Shown here in pieces: positions 7,261-15,117 of a stretch of DNA of 28,889 bases. The notes beneath the pieces were generated by a model that ran no database searches, had not been told where the DNA came from, and saw only the letters and a program-made list of their open reading frames with translations. A program made the translations under genes and the position numbers. The DNA is from JBHIDQ01 sp046760155 (GTDB lineage: Bacteria; Chloroflexota; Dehalococcoidia; Dehalococcoidales; RBG-16-60-22). The stretch is taken from positions 1 to 28,889 of the forward strand of contig JBHIDQ010000007.1 of the NCBI GenBank assembly GCA_046760155.1, read 5' to 3'. How positions within the stretch are numbered: the first letter of the stretch is position 1; each line of letters opens with the position of its first letter.

Positions 7261-9138
7261 GTGGCGATACTGGATAAGATTGACTGTCCTGCTCACCTGA
7301 AGGGGCTACCACACGGAGACCTTGAGAAATTAGCTTCTGAAATACGCCAGCGGCTAATCCAAACGGTGTCCCTGAATGGGGGACATCTTGCTTCGAGCCT
7401 AGGCGTGGTTGAGCTAACCATAGCCTTGCACTGGGTTTTCACTAGCCCTGAAGACAAGATAGTGTGGGACGTGGGACATCAGTGTTACGCTCACAAGCTG
7501 CTAACCGGTCGCAGAGATAAGTTTGGCACGCTACGTCAATACGGAGGATTATCAGGTTTTACGGCACGCGCTGAGAGTCCACATGACCCTTTCGGGGCAG
7601 GGCACGCTGGAACTTCCGTCCCAGCCGCTTTGGGCATGGCCTTAGCCCGAGATTTAAATAAGTCAAATTACCACGTTGTTGCTGTTATTGGCGATGGTTC
7701 TGTTAGTGCTGGCATGGCCTTTGAGGCGATCAACCATGCCGGGCACCTGGGCACCAAATTAATCATAGTTCTGAACGATAATGGTATGTCCATCTCTCCA
7801 AGCGTTGGAGCAGTGTCCAGACTGCTTAATCAGGTAAGATTCGACCCAAGGTACGAGTTCGCCAAGAAGGAGGCGAGGAAGAGAGTCACACGTCTGCCAT
7901 TTGGAGAGCTTGCCTGGGAACTCAGTAAGCGCATTAAGAGTAGGTTTGAGAGCGTCCTCCTGCCCAACATTTTTTGGGAGCAGCTTGGCTTCTCTTACCT
8001 CGGTCCAGTGGACGGGCATAATATTAGAGAACTAGAGGCAGCGCTAACCAGAGCCCGTGACTTTGAAGCTAAGCCAACGCTGGTTCATGTTCTAACCAAA
8101 AAGGGCAAAGGTTATGCTGCTGCCGAAGCCAATGCTACCAAGTTTCATGGTGTATCACCTAACCATGCCAAAACTAACGATGCTCCATCTTACAGCCAGG
8201 TCTTTGGTCGTACTGTCCTGCGCCTGATGCAAGAAAATAGGAAGGTGGTGGCCATTACGGCCGCCATGCTTGATGGAACCGGGTTAGCTCAGGTTGCGGC
8301 TGAGTTTCCCAACCGTGTTTTCGACGTTGGTATCTGCGAGCAGCACGCGGTGACACTCGCTGCCGGGCTGGCTACCCAGGGGTTTATTCCCATCGTCGCT
8401 ATCTACTCCACCTTTTTGCAGCGGGCTTATGACCAAGTTATTCACGATGTCTGCATACAAAACTTACCCGTTGTCTTTGCACTCGACCGTGCTGGCATCG
8501 TTGGTGATGATGGCAAGACGCATCAAGGCGCCTTTGATATTTCTTACCTTCGTGCCATTCCCAATGTGGTCGTCGCTGCTCCCAAAGACGAGCAAGAGTT
8601 TCAGCATCTACTTTATACGGCAATTAACGCCGGTCAACCAATGGCGGTCCGATATCCAAGGGGCAACGGAGAAGGTATACCGCTGACCCAGAATTTCCAG
8701 CCACTGCCTATCGGTAGAGGCGAGATACTCAAAACAGGAGATGACGTTGCTATCCTTGCCATTGGCTCAACCGTCTACCCAGCTCTGGCCGCCGCCGGAA
8801 AGCTGGGAGAGGAAGGCATTCATTGTACGGTAGCCAATGCCCGCTACGCCAAGCCTTTAGATTCAGAACTAATCATGGAATTGGCTGCCACTACGAAGAG
8901 GATTCTTACCGTCGAAGAGAACGCGCTCGCTGGGGGATTTGGCAGCGCCGTGCTGGAGCTACTAGGTAAAGCCAAGTTGGAGGGAGTCAAGGTTGAGTGC
9001 CTCGGTTTGCCTGACAGGTTTATTGAACACGGCACCCAGGAGCTCTTCCGTGCCATGTTTAGTCTCGACTCGGAAGGGATAGCAAAGTGTGTCAGGGCTG
9101 CTTTCCCTGAGCTGGTGGGTGAAGCATCATTCAGATAG
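7261..9138 (+). CDS. dxs: 1-Deoxy-D-xylulose-5-phosphate synthase
   Basis: The thiamine-diphosphate enzyme that opens the MEP pathway: pyruvate plus glyceraldehyde-3-phosphate gives DXP and CO2. With the GTG at 7261 it has 625 residues, the normal size. Seen: GGHLASSLGVVELT near the N-terminus, the ThDP/Mg signature GDGSVSAGMAFEAINHAG from G144 ending in the NDNGMSIS stretch, and the pyrimidine-binding domain with ICEQHAVTLAAGLA and YSTFLQRAYDQVIHDV, then DRAGIVGDDGKTHQGAFD, and a C-terminal transketolase-like domain. GTG 7261 is preferred because GGAGGTGG (7248-7255) lies 5 nt before it; the upstream TTG overlaps that site. First gene of the operon, so isoprenoid precursor supply is tied to hopanoid synthesis. 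Confidence 0.97.
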   Translation: MAILDKIDCPAHLKGLPHGDLEKLASEIRQRLIQTVSLNGGHLASSLGVVELTIALHWVFTSPEDKIVWDVGHQCYAHKLLTGRRDKFGTLRQYGGLSGFTARAESPHDPFGAGHAGTSVPAALGMALARDLNKSNYHVVAVIGDGSVSAGMAFEAINHAGHLGTKLIIVLNDNGMSISPSVGAVSRLLNQVRFDPRYEFAKKEARKRVTRLPFGELAWELSKRIKSRFESVLLPNIFWEQLGFSYLGPVDGHNIRELEAALTRARDFEAKPTLVHVLTKKGKGYAAAEANATKFHGVSPNHAKTNDAPSYSQVFGRTVLRLMQENRKVVAITAAMLDGTGLAQVAAEFPNRVFDVGICEQHAVTLAAGLATQGFIPIVAIYSTFLQRAYDQVIHDVCIQNLPVVFALDRAGIVGDDGKTHQGAFDISYLRAIPNVVVAAPKDEQEFQHLLYTAINAGQPMAVRYPRGNGEGIPLTQNFQPLPIGRGEILKTGDDVAILAIGSTVYPALAAAGKLGEEGIHCTVANARYAKPLDSELIMELAATTKRILTVEENALAGGFGSAVLELLGKAKLEGVKVECLGLPDRFIEHGTQELFRAMFSLDSEGIAKCVRAAFPELVGEASFR

Positions 9139-9149
9139 GAGTAAGCGAC

Positions 9150-10178
9150 ATGTCTCAGTTGCCCCCTGTTCTGGAAAGATATCGGATTGAGATTGATGCT
9201 GAACTGAGGTCGGTGCTGGCTGAGCGGCAGTCTCCCCTGTATGACATGATGCGATACCACTTCGGCTGGATAGACGAAAGGGGGAATCCTCAGCAGAGCC
9301 TGGTAGGCAAGGCGCTACGCCCGACCTTGTGCTTGCTTGCCTGCGAAGCTGTTGGAGGTGAATATCGACGGGCACTGCCGGCGGCAGCAGCCCTCGAACT
9401 GGTGCATAACTACTCGCTCATCCATGATGATATTCAGGATGATGACAGGGAGCGGAGGCACCGGCCCACAGTATGGAGCATCTGGGGAAAACCACAGGCA
9501 ATTAATGCCGGGACGGCAATGCGCATCCTGGCCAACATTGCTCTGTTACGGCTGGAGAGCCATGGCGTGCCATTGGAAAAGCAGTGGCGCATCCAGCGTC
9601 TTCTGGATGAGACCAGCCTGAGGCTGATTGAGGGTCAATATCTGGATATAAGCTATGAAAGCCGTTTTGACATCACGGTCAGCGATTATTTGAGGATGAT
9701 TGAGGGAAAGACGGCATCATTGATAGCCTGCGCTATGGAGGTTGGAGCTTTGCTTGGCACAGATGATGAGGGCTTAATCGAGAGTTTCCGCAGTATTGGC
9801 AGGCATATCGGCCTCGCTTTCCAGATAAGAGATGACCTTCTGGGGACCTGGGGGAATAAAGAGGAGACCGGTAAGCCACTGGCAAGCGATATCCGGCGCA
9901 GGAAAAAGACGCTTCCCATCGCTTATGCCCTGGAGAAGGCACAAGACGGGCTGAAAGAAGAGCTGGTGAATATCTACCGAAATGGAGCGCTTGATGATAC
10001 CGCCGTAACCGCGGTTTTGAGGATTCTTGAACAAACCGGGGCTCAAACCATCGCTCGGGAAATGACTGAGCAGTTTTGCCGGGCGGCCAGCCAAACTGTA
10101 GGCAGATTGGCGCTGGTTCCATCAGGTAGACATGACATCGAGGCGTTGGTCAGCTTCGTGCTGGAACGGAGCTTTTGA
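9150..10178 (+). CDS. Short-chain polyprenyl diphosphate synthase (FPP/GGPP type)
   Basis: Condenses IPP with allylic diphosphates to farnesyl or geranylgeranyl diphosphate. 342 residues. The first Asp-rich motif is D93-D-I-Q-D97 (in LIHDDIQDDDRERR) and the second is DDLLG at 228-232 (QIRDDLLGTWG). Also seen: GKALRPTLCLLACEAVGG upstream and EGKTASLIACAMEVG mid-protein. The motif is DDxxD without the two-residue insertion of bacterial FPP synthases, and Tyr sits five residues before it, a pattern met in geranylgeranyl synthases. Chain length therefore cannot be fixed from sequence. In a hopanoid operon FPP for squalene is the expected product. It starts 11 nt after dxs with GGAG upstream. Confidence 0.92.
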   Translation: MSQLPPVLERYRIEIDAELRSVLAERQSPLYDMMRYHFGWIDERGNPQQSLVGKALRPTLCLLACEAVGGEYRRALPAAAALELVHNYSLIHDDIQDDDRERRHRPTVWSIWGKPQAINAGTAMRILANIALLRLESHGVPLEKQWRIQRLLDETSLRLIEGQYLDISYESRFDITVSDYLRMIEGKTASLIACAMEVGALLGTDDEGLIESFRSIGRHIGLAFQIRDDLLGTWGNKEETGKPLASDIRRRKKTLPIAYALEKAQDGLKEELVNIYRNGALDDTAVTAVLRILEQTGAQTIAREMTEQFCRAASQTVGRLALVPSGRHDIEALVSFVLERSF

Positions 10179-10195
10179 CATTACGGGGGGCTAAG

Positions 10196-11260
10196 TTGTC
10201 AGACCCAGTTCTAGATAGTACGGCCAAACGAACCAACAGCAAGCGAAAAGAGGAACACCTGCACATTGCCCTGAACAATGATGTTGGTTTCAAACAGGTG
10301 CCCACCGGTTTTGATGACTACTACTTCGTTCATAATGCCCTGCCTGAGATTGACCTTTCCAAGGTGAATACCTCCGCCAGCTTATTCGGTAAAACACTGT
10401 CGGCTCCCTTAATCATTTCCTCGATGGTTGGTGGTATTGACGAGGCAAAGCACATCAATCGTAACCTGGCAGAAGCAGCCCAAATTATGGGCTTAGCTAT
10501 AGGCGTAGGCTCACAGAGATGCTTTGTTGACGATCCCAGCACAGTCTCGACCTATCAGGTGCGTGACATAGCCCCGGACATCCTTCTTTTCGCCAACCTG
10601 GGCGCGGTGCAGCTTAATTATGGCTATGGTGTCAGGGAATGTCGCCTAGCTGTGGAAGCGATAGGCGCTGATGCCCTGATTTTGCATCTGAACGCCATTC
10701 AAGAAGCGCTGCAGCCGGAAGGTAATACCAATTTCGCCGGCCTGCTCGGCAAGATTAAACAGGTATGCGCCGAGCTACCAGTTCCAGTCATCGTGAAAGA
10801 GGTAGGCTGCGGAATCTCAGAGGATGTAGCCAGAAGACTGGCCTCAATCGGAGTTGCCGGCATAGATGTCGCGGGTGCCGGCGGCACTTCCTGGACAGAA
10901 ATAGAAAGGTACCGAGCGCGCCACGAAGTAACAGGTAATGTGGCCGCCACCTTCGCCTCTTGGGGCATCCCGACGGCTGACTCCATAAGCATGGCGCGGC
11001 GAGGGGCGCCGCAGCTACCCCTCATCGCCAGTGGTGGCATCAGGACCGGGCTAGATGTCGCCAAGGCGATAGCGCTGGGCGCCGATGCTGCAGGCATAGC
11101 GGCACCCCTATTAAAAGCAGCCGGCATCTCAGCAGAATCGGTTATGGGATTCCTTGAAGAGGTTATCCAAGGATTGCGAATCTCAATGTTTTGTACCGGT
11201 GCTGTCAGCCTGAAGGAGCTAAAGAACTCACCCTTGCTGGTTAGAAAAAAGAGGGAGTGA
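10196..11260 (+). CDS. fni: Type 2 isopentenyl-diphosphate delta-isomerase (FMN-dependent)
   Basis: Interconverts IPP and DMAPP, setting the ratio needed by the neighbouring prenyl synthase. A TIM-barrel flavoprotein of 354 residues with the type 2 signatures: RKEEHLHIAL near the N-terminus, APLIISSMVGG, GVGSQRCF, ANLGAVQ, LHLNAIQEALQPEGNTNF, VKEVGCGIS, IDVAGAGGTSW and ASGGIRTGLDVAKAIALGAD for the FMN phosphate. The start is placed at TTG 10196 because GGGGGG (10185-10190) lies 5 nt upstream. The bacterial MEP route makes both isomers via IspH, so the isomerase is not strictly essential but is often kept where flux is high. Gap of 17 nt after the prenyl synthase and 1 nt before hpnH. Confidence 0.95.
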   Translation: MSDPVLDSTAKRTNSKRKEEHLHIALNNDVGFKQVPTGFDDYYFVHNALPEIDLSKVNTSASLFGKTLSAPLIISSMVGGIDEAKHINRNLAEAAQIMGLAIGVGSQRCFVDDPSTVSTYQVRDIAPDILLFANLGAVQLNYGYGVRECRLAVEAIGADALILHLNAIQEALQPEGNTNFAGLLGKIKQVCAELPVPVIVKEVGCGISEDVARRLASIGVAGIDVAGAGGTSWTEIERYRARHEVTGNVAATFASWGIPTADSISMARRGAPQLPLIASGGIRTGLDVAKAIALGADAAGIAAPLLKAAGISAESVMGFLEEVIQGLRISMFCTGAVSLKELKNSPLLVRKKRE

Positions 11261-11261
11261 A

Positions 11262-12269
11262 ATGGTTTTTTCCCGAGAGCTTTCGCTATCCTTAACCAAA
11301 TACCTGATTAAGAACAAGCTTCAGAGGAAGAAGCGTTTCCCGCTGGTTTTGATGCTGGAGCCGACTTTTCGCTGCAATCTGGCTTGTGCTGGCTGCGGGC
11401 GTATTCGGGAGTACCACGACATCCTTGACCAAATGCTGTCTGTCGAAGACTGTCTTACCTCAGTCGAAGAGTCGGGTGCCCCTGTGGTGAGTATTACCGG
11501 CGGCGAGCCCCTGTTGCACCCCGATATTGCGGAGATTGCTGCCGGGATTATAGCCAGAGGGCGATTTGTTCATCTGTGTACCAACGGTTTGTTGCTGGAA
11601 AGCTCTTTGGGGAAGTTCAAACCGAGCCCCTATATCAGCTTTGTTCTTCATCTTGATGGCCTAGCTGACTCTCACGACAGGTTTGCCGGGCGCAAAGGTG
11701 TTTTTGACACCGCTGTGGCGGCAATGAGAGCGGCAAGAAGAAGGGGGTTCCAGGTGCTGGTTAACACCACTATTTACAAAGGGACGAAGCTGGGGGAAAT
11801 AGAGACGCTTTTCGCTTTGCTTTCGCAGATACCTGTTGGCGGCATAATGATAGCGCCGGCCTTCAGCTATCAGGCAGTTAATGGCGATGTCTTCCTTTCC
11901 CGCGAAGAAGCTATTACCGCCTTTCAACCTATTTATGAGCTGCGCCAGCGATTCCGCTTTTACAACACTCCCGTCTATCTCGAGTTCCTGTGCGGGAGAA
12001 GGCAATTGACGTGCACTCCCTGGAGCACACCAACCCGCAATCCCAAGGGCTGGAAAAGACCCTGTTATCTTATCACCGATGGACACTGCCAGAGCTTCCG
12101 GGAGTTGATGGAAGAAACACCTTGGGAGAAGTACGGGCCAGGTAACGACCCCCGCTGCCGTAACTGCATGGTTCACTGCGGCTTTGAAGCAAGTGCCATA
12201 GATGGGGTGGGCCGGAGCCTGTCAGCCCTCTGGCACACTGTGAAGTGGAACTTCTTTGGGAGTAGCTAA
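11262..12269 (+). CDS. hpnH: Adenosylhopane synthase (radical SAM, HpnH)
   Basis: In known hopanoid producers HpnH adds the 5'-deoxyadenosyl radical to diploptene, giving adenosylhopane, the first step of side-chain formation. 335 residues. The radical SAM cluster motif is C38-x3-C42-x2-C45 in LMLEPTFRCNLACAGCGR, followed by ITGGEPLLHPDI, which contacts SAM, and a C-terminal DUF3463-type region with further cysteines (DPRCRNCMVHCGFEAS). The sequence around EPTFRCNLACAGCG is characteristic of HpnH. It starts 1 nt after fni and its stop overlaps the hpnG start (TAATG), so translation is coupled. HpnH keeps the deoxyadenosyl group in the product and does not release it, which matters for the sugar-module hypotheses. 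Confidence 0.95.
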   Translation: MVFSRELSLSLTKYLIKNKLQRKKRFPLVLMLEPTFRCNLACAGCGRIREYHDILDQMLSVEDCLTSVEESGAPVVSITGGEPLLHPDIAEIAAGIIARGRFVHLCTNGLLLESSLGKFKPSPYISFVLHLDGLADSHDRFAGRKGVFDTAVAAMRAARRRGFQVLVNTTIYKGTKLGEIETLFALLSQIPVGGIMIAPAFSYQAVNGDVFLSREEAITAFQPIYELRQRFRFYNTPVYLEFLCGRRQLTCTPWSTPTRNPKGWKRPCYLITDGHCQSFRELMEETPWEKYGPGNDPRCRNCMVHCGFEASAIDGVGRSLSALWHTVKWNFFGSS

Positions 12270-13024
12270 TGTTAGCTCTTATCGGTGCGCTTGGAGAAGA
12301 GATATCTGGTATACGAAGGCAGATGACCATTGCTGAGGTCATAGCCAGGCCGGATTTTAAGCTGTACCGGGGCAAATATTCCAACCAGGATTGTCTGCTG
12401 GTTCAAACTGGAATGGGCAAGCAGAGGGTAGAAACGGCTGCCCGCTTTACCTTGGAGCACTTTCCGGTCACTACCATAATTTCCTTCGGTTTTGCCGGGG
12501 CATTAACCCCAGAACTACGGGTGGGAGATATTATCATCTGCTCAACGCTTTATTATTGCAATGGCAGGTCACACCCAGGTCTCAAGTCGGCATCACTTTC
12601 TTCCAATGGCAACCTGCTTGAACTGGCAACTCGGGTCCTGGGCAGCGGCCGAGTCAGATATAGCTGCGGAAGTAGCATAAGCGTGCCGCAACCGCTCTCT
12701 GACCCAGAGTCAAAAGAGAAGCTGTATAAGATTGCTCAGGCACATATTGCGGATATGGAAAGCTACTGGATTGCCAAGATAGCATCTGAAGAGCGGATCC
12801 CGTTTTTAGCCATTCGTGCTGTCACTGACGCCAGGCAGGGCAACCTACCGCCTTTTGAGCAAATGTTGGCTGGAGATGGGAGTTGGCTCCGGGGAAAAGC
12901 ATTGTCTTACTTTGTCCTCCATCCTAAAGACCTATCAAAGTTACCTGGCCTTTACTGGAACTCACGTAAGGCAAGGAGAAGCCTAAGTGACTGTGTCGCT
13001 CAAGTAGTAGCCAACATTAACTAA
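12269..13024 (+). CDS. hpnG: Adenosylhopane nucleosidase/phosphorylase-like (HpnG)
   Basis: Removes adenine from adenosylhopane to give ribosylhopane (or its phosphate). 251 residues of the purine nucleoside phosphorylase/MTA-nucleosidase fold: IGALGEEISGIRRQM at the start, LLVQTGMGKQRVETAARF, ISFGFAGALTPELRVGDI, and the active-site stretch ADMESYWIAKIASEERIPFLAIRAVTDA with the purine-contacting Asp. It overlaps hpnH by 1 nt. On the fold alone it could be an MTA/SAH nucleosidase; the position between hpnH and hpnA makes HpnG the better call. It is followed by a 15-nt gap. Confidence 0.9.
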   Translation: MLALIGALGEEISGIRRQMTIAEVIARPDFKLYRGKYSNQDCLLVQTGMGKQRVETAARFTLEHFPVTTIISFGFAGALTPELRVGDIIICSTLYYCNGRSHPGLKSASLSSNGNLLELATRVLGSGRVRYSCGSSISVPQPLSDPESKEKLYKIAQAHIADMESYWIAKIASEERIPFLAIRAVTDARQGNLPPFEQMLAGDGSWLRGKALSYFVLHPKDLSKLPGLYWNSRKARRSLSDCVAQVVANIN

Positions 13025-13039
13025 GAGGGTTCGTTAATA

Positions 13040-14026
13040 ATGAAGGTACTGGTAACTGGGGCAACAGGATTTATTGGTGCAAACCTAGTACGCGAGCTTC
13101 TTAAACAGGGCTACCGGGTGAGGGCTCTGGTCAGGAAGGGAAGCAATCAGCGAAGCATTGAGGGGGTTGATGTCGAAGTGGTCCTTGGTGACTTGAGGGA
13201 CAGGGGTTCCCTGGAAAAGGCTCTTGAAGGGTGTGATGTGCTCTTTCATGTCGCTGCCGCATACACCTTCTGGTCTCCCGACCCCAAATTAATTTACGAA
13301 ACGAATGTGAAAGGCACCGAAAACATACTGGGAGCAGCGCGAGATAAAGGAATAAAAAAGGTCATATATACGAGCACTGAATCTACAATCGGAATTCGCG
13401 ATGGCTGTCTTGGCACTGAGGAAATGGAAACCAGCCTTGAATGCTTATCGGGTCATTACAAGAAGTCCAAGTATCTGGCAGAGAAGCTTGCCTTAAAGAC
13501 GTGTCAGGAGGGACTACCTCTGGTTGTCGTCAATCCTACCATGCCGGTGGGACCATGGGACATCAAACCGACGCCTACCGGGCAGGTGATAGTTGACTTC
13601 CTTAATGGCCGGATGCCTGCCTGCGTAAATACTGGCTTAAATGTGGTCGATGTTGAAGATGTGGCCAAGGGACATATACTAGCCCTAGAAAAGGGGCGCC
13701 TTGGCGAGAGATACATACTGGGAAACAAGAATCTTACTCTGAGGCAAATTTTTACCATTCTAGAGCGGATAACGGGCATTAGGGCGCCCCGATTTGATAT
13801 CCCAGTATGGCTGGCTTTAGGTGCTGCCCATGTGGACGAGTTTGTTTCCGGCAAGGTCTTTCGCCGATATCCACGAATTCCCCTCGAGGCTGTTCGAGCG
13901 GCGCGTAAGTTCAGGCATTTTGACTGCTCAAAGGCGGTTTCTGAGCTAGGCTTTGCCCAAACACCAGTAGAAGAGGCTCTTGACAAGGCAGTGAGGTGGT
14001 TCAGGCAGAACGGATATGTCAACTAA
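13040..14026 (+). CDS. hpnA: Hopanoid-associated NAD-dependent sugar epimerase/dehydratase (HpnA)
   Basis: An extended short-chain dehydrogenase of 328 residues. Rossmann motif VTGATGFIGANLVRELL at the N-terminus, Asp-rich GDLRDRGSLEKAL, TSTESTIGI for the active-site Ser/Thr, and catalytic Y140-x3-K144 in HYKKSKYLAEKLA. PTMPVGPWDIKPTPTG and the later VVDVEDVAKGHILALEKG are typical of the HpnA group. Its exact reaction in hopanoid making is not settled in the literature known to me; acting on the ribosyl side chain is the usual guess. The last 11 nt overlap the ispG start, so the two are coupled. Confidence 0.88.
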   Translation: MKVLVTGATGFIGANLVRELLKQGYRVRALVRKGSNQRSIEGVDVEVVLGDLRDRGSLEKALEGCDVLFHVAAAYTFWSPDPKLIYETNVKGTENILGAARDKGIKKVIYTSTESTIGIRDGCLGTEEMETSLECLSGHYKKSKYLAEKLALKTCQEGLPLVVVNPTMPVGPWDIKPTPTGQVIVDFLNGRMPACVNTGLNVVDVEDVAKGHILALEKGRLGERYILGNKNLTLRQIFTILERITGIRAPRFDIPVWLALGAAHVDEFVSGKVFRRYPRIPLEAVRAARKFRHFDCSKAVSELGFAQTPVEEALDKAVRWFRQNGYVN

Positions 14027-15092
14027 TATTGCTAACTCATTTTTGAAGAGAGATCGCCGGATATCCAAGCCAATTCAGGTCGGCTCGGTAATTATCGGTG
14101 GTGAGGCTCCTATTGTGGTTCAATCTATGACCAAGACCGATACGCGTGATGTGGCAGCTACTGTCAGACAGATTCGCGAGCTGGAGGAATGTGGTTGCGA
14201 GCTGGTACGGATGGCTGTGCCCGACAGGGAAGCAGCGAAAGCAATCGCCACCGTCAAGCAAGCTATTTCTATTCCAGTCATCGCTGATATTCATTTTGAC
14301 TACCGTCTGGCGCTAGAGGCACTTGAAGCCGGAGCTGACGGCCTAAGGCTAAATCCAGGCAACATCGGCGAGCCAGATAGGGTTGCCGCTGTGGTGCGCG
14401 CCGCGAAGGAGCGTGCCGTCCCGATAAGAATCGGGGTGAATGCTGGTAGCTTGCCCAAATATACGAGCATTCAGGGCTCGGTAGCCGAGCGGATGGTATC
14501 AGTAGCTATGCAGCAGGTTCAGTTCTTGGAAAGTCTCGACTTCGATTTGATAAAGGTCTCGTTGAAAGCTTTTGACATAGCTACCACTGTCCAGGCGTAT
14601 CGCCTGATAGCAGAGAAGATACCGTATCCGCTGCACTTAGGCATTACCGAGGCGGGGACTCCCCAGATAGGAGCAATTCGCAGTGCTTTAGGCATCGGAA
14701 TACTCCTATATGAGGGCATTGGTGACACGATACGGGTATCACTCACCGGACATCCGCGCTTAGAGGTGCTAGCCGCCTACGAAATTTTGAAAGGTCTTCA
14801 CCTGCGCGAGCGGGGGGCTACCTTGGTAAGTTGTCCTACCTGCGGGCGATGCCAGGTGGAATTGCTAGACCTTGTCCGTGCCGTAGAAAATGAACTGCTC
14901 AAGGTGGAAAAGCCGATCAAAGTAGCAGTCATGGGCTGCGAGGTGAATGGCCCGGGAGAAGCTCGTGATGCCGATGTAGGCATTGCCTGCGGCAAAGGCC
15001 GCGGCGCCATTTTCAGGAACGGAAGGGTAGTGGGTACAGTGTCAGAGAAGGATTTGCTCAGTGCTCTAATGGCACAAGTAAGGCAGCTTTAG
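14016..15092 (+). CDS. ispG: 4-Hydroxy-3-methylbut-2-enyl diphosphate synthase
   Basis: The [4Fe-4S] enzyme of the MEP pathway that reductively opens MEcPP to HMBPP. 358 residues, the short bacterial form with a TIM barrel plus iron-sulphur domain. Start: RRISKPIQVGSVIIGGEAPI and VQSMTKTDTRDV. Barrel motifs: VPVIADIHFDYRLAL region (as IPVIADIHFD) and RLNPGNIG. Cluster ligands: C273 and C276 in CPTCGRC, C308 in MGCEVNGPGE, with E315 as the fourth ligand seen in the family. The ATG at 14016 lies inside hpnA. Finding ispG between hpnA and the cyclase puts a second MEP step, often a flux-limiting one, under the same promoter as hopanoid synthesis. Confidence 0.97.
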   Translation: MSTNIANSFLKRDRRISKPIQVGSVIIGGEAPIVVQSMTKTDTRDVAATVRQIRELEECGCELVRMAVPDREAAKAIATVKQAISIPVIADIHFDYRLALEALEAGADGLRLNPGNIGEPDRVAAVVRAAKERAVPIRIGVNAGSLPKYTSIQGSVAERMVSVAMQQVQFLESLDFDLIKVSLKAFDIATTVQAYRLIAEKIPYPLHLGITEAGTPQIGAIRSALGIGILLYEGIGDTIRVSLTGHPRLEVLAAYEILKGLHLRERGATLVSCPTCGRCQVELLDLVRAVENELLKVEKPIKVAVMGCEVNGPGEARDADVGIACGKGRGAIFRNGRVVGTVSEKDLLSALMAQVRQL

Positions 15093-15117
15093 CTTTGCCG
15101 ACGTCAGGGAGAAGTTG

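Noticed and set aside
10175..10195. Upstream TTG at 10175 as fni start
   Set aside because: It overlaps the previous stop and has no ribosome site; TTG 10196 follows a G-rich site at the right distance.
12269..13024. HpnG as an ordinary MTA/SAH nucleosidase
   Set aside because: The fold allows it, but the 1-nt overlap with hpnH and the hpnA neighbour favour the hopanoid enzyme.
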